From Pomphorhynchus laevis (Eukaryota > Acanthocephala > Palaeacanthocephala > Echinorhynchida > Pomphorhynchidae): 64,000 nucleotides of DNA. Each line of letters opens with the position of its first letter. The first letter of the stretch is position 1. This document shows positions 34,460 to 64,000 of this stretch, in pieces. The position numbers were made by a program, and so were the translations under genes. Where the stretch lies: the NCBI GenBank assembly GCA_012934845.2, contig WNNJ02000573.1, positions 1 through 64,000 on the forward strand. The letters are read 5' to 3'. Below the pieces are notes generated by a model. The model saw only the letters and a program-made list of their open reading frames with translations, was not told the origin of the DNA and searched no databases.

Positions 34460-37400
34460 GTAGGCTACCTAATTAACCGAGCTTTTTCATAGTCTATATA
34501 ATTCCTGATATGTCACAAGTAGAACGTGATACCTACAAAACTCTCCGTGCCGAACTTAAGGAAAAACGAAACACTAACTTTTCCTTTTCGTTCATTATAG
34601 ATAATAATAGCGTTATAAGATCCCGTAAACTGAAAACAAACCAGACAATAACTACACTGCGAGTTATCCAGCTTCCACATTTGACTATCGAAGCCTTCAA
34701 ATCCAGTATATTATCCATTAAATCAGCCAGTCTATCCTCCAGCGCATCATCAAGTTTACCACCTAGTAAATCCTTTATAGAATCCTCAAGTAAATCATCC
34801 AGTAAATTTTCCGGTATTACTCCAGTTAATTCTCAAGTAAATACTCAAATAAATCCTCCAATTAATCCTCCATTAAATCATTTACTAAATCCTTTTGTCA
34901 ACTCTCCAGTAAATCCTTAAGAAATTTATCAAGTAAATTTATCAAGTTTTATCATTAAATCCTCCATTAAATCTAAAAGTAAATCATCCAGTGTATCCTC
35001 CAATTGACTCAACTCCGATGCTTCTCAAGTCTTCCTAGAAATTAGCCGTCTTAAATATCTGTTCTCATGTTAACATGGTTTATTCAGTATATGATATTTT
35101 CCTTCTGAAATATTTGGATGTTTTGTGTCTAACCGAATCTTGGCCCGTTGATCAGAATGAATACTATATTAAACGCTCCCGCTCTTTAAATTTCTCTGTG
35201 GTTGATAAAGCTCGTCAACTACCTTTTAATTTAAATAGATAAATTAACCACGGTGGTATTATAGCTTTCTCTCACCATTGGTCTCTGTTGCAATCGTTAT
35301 CGTTGCCATTTGTTCTTATTACTTTCGAACTACTTGGGTTCCGTGTAAAAGCCGGCTCGTTGTTTCTCAATATCTACTTATTCTATCGACCTGGATCATG
35401 TCTTCTGTCATACACTTTTTTCTGTGAACTGTCAAACTTACTTTCTTTCATCTTTCTATCCGGTATACCTTGCGTTGTACTATGTGATATAAATGTTCGC
35501 TTAGACAGTCCTTGTGATTTCATTACCTTCAAGACGATTACTACGTTTAATGTGCATGATTTTCAAATCTTATCTCTTCATTATTCTTCTGCTACTTATA
35601 TTTTTGGCGATACCCTCGATATTGTTGCCCTACCTTTGCGTGTTACCTTGTCTTCTTCATTGGGTAAATCTAATTCTGCTCAATCTGACACTTCTTGTAG
35701 CATATTCTCTCTTTGTTAAAAATCAATGTTCCCGCAAAAATTATCTCGTATCGTTCTTGAAAATTCCTCGATTTTTCCCTTATTCACTCATATCAACCGC
35801 TCTCCGTTAATTTATCCTTCTTCTATTTATCAATCCCCAATTACTTATGTACCCTCTTTAACAATGTATTTTGCTCTATCCTCGATGAAATTCTTCCCCT
35901 TAAAATGTTTGTTCAATCACGTCATTATCGTACAACATGGTTCGACTATGAGTGTGTGACTTCAAAAAGGCTCCTGTGTCGTTCTTTTAAAACTTATCAT
36001 CGTTATCTCAGACTATCTTCAGCACTTGACTCCTCGTATTATCGTAACCAATTCTTCGCTCTTTGTCGTTTACATAGGCAACTTCTGCGTTCTAAGGCAC
36101 ATAGTTTTTGGCGAAACAAACTGGTTTCCACTAATTACTCTCGAACTAAATAGAAAACTCTCAATTCTCTAATTTTTCGTTCCTCTGTCATCTCCACTAT
36201 TGATCTTTTTCAATTCTCCGATTACCTAATTTAAAAACAATTTATCTTGTCGATTCGATCATCGTCCTTTCATAAACTTCTTGTATCCCGTCTATTCGTA
36301 TCCCTAAGCTCTTTTACCTACTCGCGATATCCGAAGATGAATTATCTTGCCTTCTTATTTCGTCAACATGTAAGTCCTCGCCTGCCGATATAATCCCTAC
36401 TCGAATTCTGAAATGGTTGCCCACTGACTTCACACAATTCCATACCGGAATCTTTAACTCGTCGATCAGTAATGGAATATTTCCAGTTCTTTGGAAAGCG
36501 GCTATTGCTCGTCCCTTACTTGACATCTCTTGATCCCTATCTTCCTTCATCTTATCGCCCAATATCAATTCTACCAATCTTATCTAAAATTCTTAAACAC
36601 CTGGTCTTGTGTCAGATCAACATGTATCTATCTTCATCGCAGCTCTATCATTCTTTTCAGTCTCTTTCCGCTACAATCATTTTAACGAACTGGTACGTCA
36701 TAAAGTATTTTCTAATCAGTTCTCCGCTCGTGACAAATGACTTTGTAGTGTGGTAATATCGCTCAATCTTTCAACTGCATTCGACATTATTGATCTCAAA
36801 ATTCTTCGTTCTCGTCTTCACTATCATTATAGCTTATCTTCGTCTACCTTGGTTTGGTTCTCCGCGTTACTCTCCGATCAATAGTTATCATTTATGTTCT
36901 CTCTTGTGGTGTACCTCAAGGTTCAGTACTTATCCTTATTTTCTTTACGCTTCTTCGTGGAGATAAATCTTTTATAACTAATAAAATCTGCTTTATAGTA
37001 ATGCAGTACGCAGATAATATTTGATATACTTCTCACTCGTCTCATTCACTAAGCCAACTTTTTATATCCTCATCGTATTGTCTTCGTCTTCCATCAAAAC
37101 ATCTAATTTCTCTATCCATGTCTCTTAATTCTACCAAATATAATGTGTTATGGATTTTACTCTCCTCCATTTTTATATCTCCTCCTTCTCTGTATCTTTA
37201 TAAATCAATTATACCTGCTGTAGATAAACTAGTATTTCTAGGTGTTCATTTCAACAATAGCATGTATCTCGATCACTTCATTCGTGATAAAACTAGATCT
37301 TCAAATATTCTTCTACGTGATATTCGTCTCGTCAGAAATCCTTTAGATTTTAAATCATGTAAATCTCCTATATCTTCCCATCTTAACCGGGTATTGATTA

Positions 37401-37904
37401 ATGTCTTAGCCTTCTCGTCTTCTCTTCAAATTAATCTCTTAAACCTCTTCAGCGCCTCATTAACACTGCTGTGCGCATCTTCTTTCGACTTCGTAAATTC
37501 GAGCATATCTCCTCCTATTTATCAAAACTTGGATGGCTAAGTATTAAACACCGCTTTAGTGTTCGTCTGCTTTGTCCAACTAATCGCCTTCTCCATTAAA
37601 ATTCTCATGCTAATCTCTACCTCCCAACTCGAAGTGAATATCGGTCTCTTTCTACTCAACAACGTTCGTGTGCTTCTATTCTGCTACACGTACTTTTCAC
37701 TCAACCAACTTTGGCCGTCAATCTCTACGATTATGATGATGAATCTCTGCGATCTTCATCATCACTCCCTTTCTTCAAAAAGAAGCAATGTTCAATTCTT
37801 CTAAACGAGTAACTATTGCTTTCAATCTGTTTCGCTTACGACGGCTTGTAAGCACACAGTTCGTGTGCGTTTGCCACATTAAATAACTTTCCTTTTTTAA
37901 CCAT
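34460..37904 (+). mobile_element. decayed jockey-like LINE inserted in the satellite
   Basis: Seen in order: an ORF1-like start at 34510 (MSQVERDTYKTLRAELKEK); a Ser/Pro/Asn repeat tract; endonuclease motifs from 35080 (LDVLCLTESWPVDQNEYY, INHGGIIAFSHHW, IPCVVLCDINVRLDSP); a long linker with CRLHRQLLRSKAHSFWRNK near 36060-36125; and reverse transcriptase to 37800 (LSLNLSTAFDI near 36760, FLGVHFNNSMYLDHFIRDKT at 37235). The 3' end (TTTGCCACATTAAATAA) matches the LINE ending at 12840. The satellite stops at its left side and continues at its right side, so it landed inside the array. Frame changes and stops are many. Confidence 0.75.
34760..35000. repeat. AAATCCTCCA-type minisatellite in the LINE ORF1 region
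   Basis: Short units like AGTAAATCCTCCA and AATCCTCCATTA recur, giving Ser/Lys- then Pro/Asn-rich translation (KSSSKSS, NPPINPPLNHLLNP). The frame stays open to 34920. Unit slippage probably built this part of ORF1. Confidence 0.65.
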
Positions 37905-38095
37905 GTCGTTTTTTTATTGTATTATTATATTCTTCCAGTATAACTATATCTTAATATCGTATAAACTTATTTTTTAATCATAACCATGTGGTATTTATCG
38001 TATCATCTTAATCTTCTAGTATGATTGTATATTTTTAAATCGTATAAACTTATTACTAAATTATAACAATGTGGTTTTTTATTGTATAATTAAAT
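37905..38095. repeat. satellite array, continued after the LINE
   Basis: Further units of the 33.3-33.9 kb satellite (CCAGTATAACTATATCTTAA near 37935, CTAGTATGATTGTATATTTT near 38017), again alternating types. Confidence 0.7.
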
Positions 38096-38592
38096 AAGCT
38101 AACTGAGTCTACGTATTTTATATTGCAAATTAAAAATAATGAAAAATAAAAGTTAAATAGTTTAATAATAACAAATTAATTAATAATAAATAATTGTTAT
38201 AAGATTTTATATAATTTATATCAAGATGAATTAAAACTAAATTAAAAATAAAAATGAAATTTAAAATAAACGTCATCAGGAGGAACTGCTATGCTATCAG
38301 GTTTCGGCCCCTAACTCCTCTACCCAACATAGCAGCGGGGCCAAATACATGCTAATGATGTATTTCCTATGATAAAACTATCTAGTATCTTATTCTAATA
38401 CAAAGTATATTATTTATTATCCATCCATAAAAATTTGCCACTTAAGAGTTTAAATTTATTCTTTATATTATTGTGTTGATTTATATATTTTACTATTTTC
38501 TGCTTGATGTTATATAATTTATATCAAGATGAATTATAAATTAGAATTAAAAATAAAAATCAATTTTTATGAATTGACTAATAGATAACAAA
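38094..38592 (-). mobile_element. Penelope-like family C 3' end, copy 1
   Basis: Homologous to 47885-48340. The plus strand begins at GCTAACTGAGTCTACG (the element's 3' terminus) and runs left to right through an AT-rich part, a highly conserved 80-nt structured block (38271-38350) and TATTGTGTTGATTTATATAT, which is the end of the family C reverse-transcriptase frame. The fragment interrupts the satellite. It encodes no complete protein. Confidence 0.65.
38271..38350 (-). ncRNA. hammerhead-like block with permuted order, family 3, copy 1
   Basis: Read on the minus strand: GGCCCC, then CTGCTATG-TTGG-GTA, GAGGAG, then GGGGCC-GAAA, ACCTGA...CATAGCAG, TTCCTC-CTGATGA. GGCCCC pairs with GGGGCC, CTGCTATG with CATAGCAG (extended by TTGGGT/ACCTGA) and GAGGAG with TTCCTC. 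The hammerhead boxes CUGAUGA, GAAA and GUA sit at the right stem ends, but the three pairings cross each other. Here the GGCCCC arm is not adjacent to CUGAUGA. Activity is not shown. Confidence 0.4.
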
Positions 38593-38599
38593 CTATGTA

Positions 38600-38775
38600 T
38601 CTTATTCTTCCGGTATAACTGTATACTCTTATTAAATTATAACCGTAGTATTTTTTGTATAATCTTATTCTTCCGGTATGACTGTATATTTTTATATTGG
38701 ATAATCTTATTATTTTATTATTACAATATAATTTTTAATGTAAATTTTATTCTTTAAGTATAGCGGTATTAATAA
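38600..38775. repeat. satellite array, last part
   Basis: Two to three more diverged units (CTTCCGGTATAACTGTATAC, CTTCCGGTATGACTGTATAT, TCTTTAAGTATAGCGGTATT), ending about 35 nt before the first PDZ-gene exon found. Confidence 0.65.
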
Positions 38776-38808
38776 CCATAATATTTATATTATTTTATTG
38801 TGCTTTAG

Positions 38809-58620
<19,812 letters not shown>

Positions 58621-58704
58621 AATCCATGGAAAGCCCTTATGTATACTAGCAAATATTGATCAAATGTAGTTTGCTATTTTTGTTAAAAAGTTATGCTTTT
58701 AACT

Positions 58705-59440
58705 AACCAATTCAGCTAACTGAGTCTACGTATTTAATATAATTATAAAATTAAATAATAAATAAATAAATTAAAATAATAATGTTTAATCAATAAATCA
58801 AAATTTAATAATTAGATAATAAATAATTATAAATAATAAATAATTGTTATATAAGATTTTATATAATTTAAATCAAGTTAAAATAAAAATTGAAATTTTA
58901 AATAAAAGTCATTTTTTTGTGAAATGACTAATAAGTAACAGGCGTTTTATCAGAATAAGGATTATAGATCATCAAGATGAACTGCTATGTTATCTATTTC
59001 TCAAATGTAGGTATTTATATATAATTTAAATCAAGTTAAAATAAAAAATTGAAATTTAAAATAAAAGTCATTTTTTTGTGAAATGACTAATAAGTAACAG
59101 GCGTTTTATCAGAATAAGGATTAGAGGTCATCACTTTTAAAATAAAAGTCAATTTTTATGAATTGACTAATAAATAGCAGACGTTGTATCAGAATTAGGA
59201 TTAAAGATCATCAATGTCTAATTAGGTATTTATATATAATTTAAATCAAGTTAAAATAAAAAATTGAAATTTAAAATAAAAGTCAATTTTTGTGAATTTA
59301 CTAATAAATAACAGACGATGTATCATAATAAGGATTAGAGGTCATCACTTTTAAAATAAACGTCAATTTTTATGAATTGACTAATAAATAGCAGACGTTG
59401 TATCAGAATTAGGATAAAAGATCATTAATGTCTAATTTTA
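58705..59440. repeat. PLE family C 3' end and derived tandem array
   Basis: 58713 starts with the family C terminus (CAGCTAACTGAGTCTACG). From about 58860 a unit with ATAATTTAAATCAAGTTAAA, TTGAAATTTAAAATAAAAGTC, TGACTAATAAGTAACAGGCG and GGATTAGAGGTCATCA is repeated about four times in whole or part up to 59420. The last string is the CTGATGA-bearing end of the structured block. The array is thus an amplified tail of the element. Confidence 0.65.
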
Positions 59441-61100
59441 CTAACATATAGTGGTGTATCGAGTATCTTAACTGGAATTATCTTTTGTCATGCAAAACTG
59501 GTTAGTTTAAAATATATACAATTATATTTTGGTATAATTAATATCAAAATAAGGTATAATAATATAAAACTTCAGAATACTCCTAAAAATGTAACAAAGG
59601 ATCCCCAAACTTTGAATGTAATGGGTACTAATTTCTATTTGTAATACAGCAGGTCACACTCATTAAAATATAAATAAAAGTTAACATTTATCTACATTAT
59701 TAAACATAAATATTTTAACGATAATGGACTATGATTATAATTTTAATCATAATAAAATGGACTAAAAAGCTGTTATAATTGTTGAGGTCGTTAAAACCGA
59801 ATTATACAATTTTAATCCTATGAAGAGACTTTTCATTTTTGCAATTTGGATAATCAGATATAGATAATCAGCATTTTTAGTTATAGATTTAATTACAAAT
59901 TTTACCTATCGCGGACACTAAACCGCACCCACTGACATTATACACAACAGAAATGAATATTGAACAGACCAAAAACAATTCAAGGAGTGAACATTTTAGT
60001 AACAATTTCGAAAGCTACAGAGAGAGAGGTTATTTAGTAATTTATAATAATTGATGAATGTAATTATCCGATGTTCTTTTTAAACACAATGTAAAGTGGT
60101 TGCCGTTGCTTGAAAATTGTCGTATCATGCATATGCTGTCAGATAGATTAGACGAACGCAACAGTCTGCATTGACAACCGAGAGCACGTGAGTGTCTCGT
60201 GCATCGTTCCTCTTTATACTAACGTATTGTGTAAAGCTCACTAGGCATAATATTCCAAAGGAGAGCGATAAATAAAGCAAATATTTACAGAATCAGATTT
60301 TATCGATGAACATTTTGTTACATCTTGCGCAAAACGTGAGATGTAACAGCCATCTAATTTACGTCACCTCATTCAGCCACCTCATTTACGCTACCTCATT
60401 CAGCCAGCTCATTCAGCCACTCCATTTCCTGTTATTACTTTTAATAAATCGACAAATGAGTAATGTAAATTACTTTAATGAATTTTCGAATCCAACTGAT
60501 CTGAAAGTACCTACTGACAGAAATAAAATTTACAATATAAATTTTGGTCATAATTATTATATTATCGAACCGTTCGTGCGCTGTTAAAATCAATAATATG
60601 GTTCTACCAGATGCTACACTCAACCAGGGCTCTTACATTTATTGAGTGTAAATATTTTTACGGTGCTGAGATATCGGCACCGTAACGGTTTTCCTGTATG
60701 CTCAATATAACCTTGTGGCATGTTTTACATTGTATCATGTAAACTTAATCCTTTGTGCTTTTTATTGACTTGCTTTTAAACAAGTTGTCTAAGCGAGTTG
60801 TTCTCTTATTGAAGTGTACTAGTTTGCGATCGTCTTTCATAGTAACTTTTTAATAGATCTTATAAATTTATAGTTGACGAACTCATCTAGATATGGATTA
60901 TTCCTTGCATAAATTTAAAATTTGTATTTGTGGATTTTTTATTCATGATTACTCAATAAAAGATGAAATATGATTATTTCTTTCTAAAACTAAGTTCTGT
61001 ATAAAACAGAATGAAAAATTAAATCATAGTATAATATGCTTAAAAGTACTGCCATCTGCAACCTGAAAACCATTGGAAGAAAAATCGTCTAAAGAGGCAT
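59441..61100. other. non-coding DNA with small repeats and hairpins
   Basis: 60345-60425 holds a short repeat of CACCTCATTCAGC/CACCTCATTTACG type. 60610-60690 holds two adjacent hairpins (ACACTCAA/TTGAGTGT and TTACGGTGC/GCACCGTAA). No gene is recognised. Confidence 0.45.
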
Positions 61101-61124
61101 AAAAGCAGAACATTTCGATCTTTA

Positions 61125-61400
61125 ACCAGATATATTTATGCTTGATCACATATAATGATTTTTGCAAAGCCAATGCGGGGATGATAACTTATGGCGTCTT
61201 TAGAAAAATTCATGCTGATAAAGGACATTATGCAATTGGAGGTCATCCAATACGTTATTACTGCCTATATATCAAATTGATTATTTTGAGTTTTTGGACT
61301 GCCAGGAAGTAGATCAAGAATCGTTATCAAACAATACTGTAATAAGCAATGTTGTTATGCCCGATGAAATTTTGTCTCAAATAATAATAAAATCCAGAAT
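61125..61400 (+). other. coding-like island of unknown family
   Basis: One plus-strand frame reads YNDFCKANAGMITYGVFRKI, then HADKGHYAIGGHPIRYYCLY. After a one-base shift another reads FLDCQEVDQESLSNNTVISN, then VVMPDEILSQIIIKSRI and a stop. The composition is protein-like, with a Gly-x-Ile-Thr-Tyr and a GHPIRYY motif. I do not recognise the family. It may be a relic of a transposon gene or a host exon. Confidence 0.25.
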
Positions 61401-61419
61401 TTAACAGTTTATTGTTAAT

Positions 61420-61492
61420 GTAAATCCAACTTAATAAAGTTGGATTATAATTCAACTTAATAAAGTTGGATTATAATTCAACTTAATAAGTT
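61420..61492. repeat. 27-nt tandem repeat, about 2.5 units
   Basis: CAACTTAATAAAGTTGGATT, then ATAATT, repeated. Each unit carries the small inverted repeat CAACTT/AAGTTG. Confidence 0.75.
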
Positions 61493-62375
61493 CATGGATC
61501 GCATGAACATGATAGCGAAGAATATCAGCGATCACAAAGAAATAACTCTAAAAAGTACAGTAATAAGCCGGAGCTTACAAAATCCTTGCCGATCGGTGAA
61601 AATTTAGAATCTGATCATTCATTATACTTACTCTAATTTGTAATAATTATTTTTCAAACTTTAAAAAAAATGTCCATTGAAAAATAATGTAAATCATTAA
61701 TTTGTCTTTACTTCGCATTTTATTCGAGCACAAATGATATGTGAAAGAAGAATTTTTGTTTTGTAAAACTCCTAAATCGATAATGACTGTAGAGAATTAT
61801 TCAACAAAGTAGATATGTAAAATTTGTGAGAGGTATCTAATGGAAGGATGCATCTGATTAATGTTTAGATAAGGTTCCAAAATGTTAGCATACCAATCAG
61901 GGTTTTAAGCACTAGTAAATGAAAAGATCCTTACTATATAGGGGCACTATTTATCGACAGGGCATGAAAAGTTCTACAATTTTATCATTAAATCAGTAAG
62001 TCTGCTTAAGCTAGTGTACTTGACTCTTGCTTATTTTCTGAATATCGCAAAACTAAGTAAGCTCAAAAACAACAATATCTATACGGTTCTCGAATAATCA
62101 ATTTCAACAATCTTTGCAGATTTCGGTCATTTAAATTTGTAAATCCACCTAATTAAGAATTGTAAGGAAAATCAACCACAGAGCTCCATTGCAGTTTATG
62201 AAATTAAGACTTATAAATGCTTTATTTCCACAATTGAATTAATTGGTGGAAATAATTTATTATTATAACATACAAGACTATAGCCATGCAGCTGTTTTGT
62301 CTGTTCACGGTAAAACCAATTTTATGTCAGCAAAAACTTAATCCGGATACACTATATTGAAATTAGAATCTGTGC
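61493..62375. other. AT-rich DNA with no gene seen
   Basis: No protein, RNA gene or named transposon is recognised. Confidence 0.35.
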
Positions 62376-62830
62376 AAAGCCATGTAATTAGCGTTTTCTT
62401 GAAATGCACTCTATTTGATATGTTGATGATATTCTCTGTAAGTTTGTTCCAAAGCCTCACTGCTCGATGAGAAAGGCGATATAGTCTTCCGATTTGCCGT
62501 GATGCAGGGTCTTCACAGTAAGAGAGTGACCTCGTTTAGTAGTTCGCTGGCTTTGCTGAATACAGTCGACCGGGAATCCGTCACGCTCGAATAACATATC
62601 CCTAAAACAAAATATCAAGACACTATACTAGTACGGACTGAAGGAACTCCTATATTGTGCAAGCGGTCCTTATAAGACAATTTCCTGATGGAATGGCACG
62701 ATCTCGTCAACCTACGGAGGACATTTTCAAGATCATTCATCTCACCACATGTACATGGAAATACTGCAGGGATACAATATTCAACAATAAGACGAATAAG
62801 TGAATTTTATATTATTTTAAGACAGGAAGC
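62376..62830 (-). mobile_element. CR1/jockey-like LINE, C-terminal fragment
   Basis: The minus strand reads CGEMNDLENVLRRLTRSCHS, then IRKLSYKDRLHNIGVPSVRT, the segment after the reverse-transcriptase core in CR1/jockey elements (LE.VQRR.TR....LSY..RL..L...SL..RR). Frame breaks follow. Old, 5'-truncated relic. Confidence 0.6.
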
Positions 62831-62889
62831 AAATTAAATCAGAATGACACAAAATAGCTAGGGAGTAAATCCATAAATCGTATGCTTTG

Positions 62890-63740
62890 CTATGGGTATG
62901 ACGAGGAACCCACCAAATGTAAAGGTTGCACATGTACAATGACATTTACTAGTTATTTTAATCTCCCCATCCTGTAGGGTTTGCTGTTCGACTGATCCCA
63001 ATCATTTAAAAAAAGGAACGTGCATAAACCCCCGCAATGCTCGAAATGCAGTGTGGAGCATACTGCATGGTCTCGCAAATGCCGTTACTTCAAAGAATAT
63101 CAAAAGAAATACTGTAACGTTTTCAACAACACCTTCTCCAATTCGTTTGCAGATGCAAACAAAAAGTTGTCTGACTCAGACATAATTAGACTGATTGATG
63201 TAAAAAGTCAAGCAACTACCAAGAACATGGAGGACTTGTTCACGTCTTTTATCAAAACAATGTACAGGACACCCCAAGATCCACAGCTACCATCCCGAAA
63301 TAAAAACGGGGGGTCTCTGTTCACAATAAGTCCTCTATCCACCTTTCTAAAGGTAAAAGTTGGGAAGTGGTGGGTACAAAGGGAAATGAAGATAATAACC
63401 GTGGGCAAATGACACTCTCTGTTGAGACCAAAAGTGGGAAGGGCAACATTCCCGCCTCTGGTTCCAACTAGAAGGGGTTTCCCACTCCGGAACCACTATC
63501 GCAATGGGAAGTAATCACGAACCGTTTTCACTGAATATCATTCAATGGAACTTGGTGGTGCTTCCACCCTTAACCTTCTATCTTGTAGAAATGCAGGTGT
63601 TATAGTCCTTCAGGAGACGCGATCTATCCGCTCTCTCCAGGACATTACTCGATTTTTCCAAAGAACATAGCATCCCACTTTATTCTCTATATAACCCCTC
63701 CTCACTCACATGCCCTTCCGAAAGAATACTTAAAGCTCTA
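62890..63740 (+). mobile_element. jockey-like LINE: ORF1 zinc-knuckle end and start of the endonuclease
   Basis: A frame at 63020-63412 has PPQCSKCSVEHTAWSRKCRY, a CX2CX3HX6C gag-like knuckle of jockey-type ORF1 proteins. An earlier knuckle-like CYGYDEEPTKCKGC lies near 62890-62930 in another frame. The ORF2 endonuclease begins near 63525 (SLNIIQWNL, then IVLQETRSIRSLQ, in two frames) and is broken soon after. The element is truncated by the next LINE. Confidence 0.65.
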
Positions 63741-64000
63741 GATATAGATTTTAGTTAAGTAGAGATAGGGCGAGCATTGCTCGCTTTAACACTCGCTCCA
63801 ATCTTCATAAAGCTGATCTGCTCCGTGATATCTTCGATCAATTATCTATGGGTATTGTCTGCATTACCAATTCCTGGCATTCTGACTCTGACGATCTTGA
63901 TATTCGTCGTCTATGTCGCTCTGGTTGTTCTTTAGTTGAATCAGCTCGTCCAATTGTCTCTTCCACATCTACTGCTTCTAACCATGGCGGTATTGTTGCC
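63738..64000 (+). mobile_element. jockey-like LINE, start of ORF2 endonuclease, running off the window
   Basis: An open plus-strand frame reads ARFNTRSNLHKADLLRDIFD, then MGIVCITNSWHSDSDDLDIR, and ends at SNHGGIVA. It corresponds to the endonuclease start of the element at 35.1 kb (LCLTESW, INHGGIIA) and has the same C/T-rich codon style. The window edge cuts it. Confidence 0.65.

Noticed and set aside
59935-60055. Short frame MNIEQTKNNSRSEHFSNNF as a host exon
   Set aside because: There is no splice context and no homology that I recognise, and it is short.

Overview
The window looks like an AT-rich invertebrate animal chromosome crowded with retroelements. Genes are split by introns, some only 44-51 nt long and others thousands of nt long and filled with transposon debris. 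The mobile fraction is CR1/jockey/RTE-type LINEs, a LINE with a restriction-like endonuclease, Penelope-like elements (PLEs) and a mariner-type scrap. I cannot name the species from sequence alone.

Layout. 0.4-4.2 kb: a six-exon plus-strand gene related to the poly(A)-binding CCCH protein ZC3H14/Nab2; its zinc-finger part is short. 5.0-12.9 kb: a decayed LINE, a PLE reverse-transcriptase scrap, a nearly full-length CR1-type LINE (7.3-11.5 kb) and a 5'-truncated jockey-like LINE. 13-20.3 kb: non-coding DNA with two pairs of long direct repeats, a PLE endonuclease tail and an RTE-type tail. 21.2-24.2 kb: an apparently intact single-exon gene for the TFIIIC subunit GTF3C3. 24.3-30.6 kb: AT-rich DNA with local duplications and no genes seen. 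30.6-33.2 kb: a decayed LINE with a WDATCVDT-type endonuclease end. 33.2-38.8 kb: a dimeric satellite interrupted by a jockey-like LINE and a PLE fragment. 38.8-58.6 kb: a plus-strand multi-PDZ scaffold gene, assembled here from eleven phase-consistent exons (721 residues, 5' end not found, plus one possible alternative last exon). Its introns hold a mariner fragment, RTE and PLE fragments, and two PLEs standing end to end. 58.6-64 kb: tandem repeats, an unexplained coding-like island and LINE fragments, the last running off the window.

The most unusual signal is a small RNA-like motif found in at least three unrelated sequence families around the PDZ gene (about 38.3, 47.0, 47.8, 48.1, 50.6, 50.9 and 57.4 kb). 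The three conserved blocks of a hammerhead ribozyme (CUGAUGA, GAAA and the GUC/GUA cleavage triplet) are present with complementary arms for all three stems. However, they lie in the opposite cyclic order along the strand from a normal hammerhead, so in one copy the three stems cross. Two copies of one family show paired compensatory changes. In a head-to-tail tandem the blocks could be read in normal order. I regard this as the best candidate for something undescribed; activity is unproven.

Exon boundaries, product names and element families were read by eye from translated sequence and splice signals; no database search was made.
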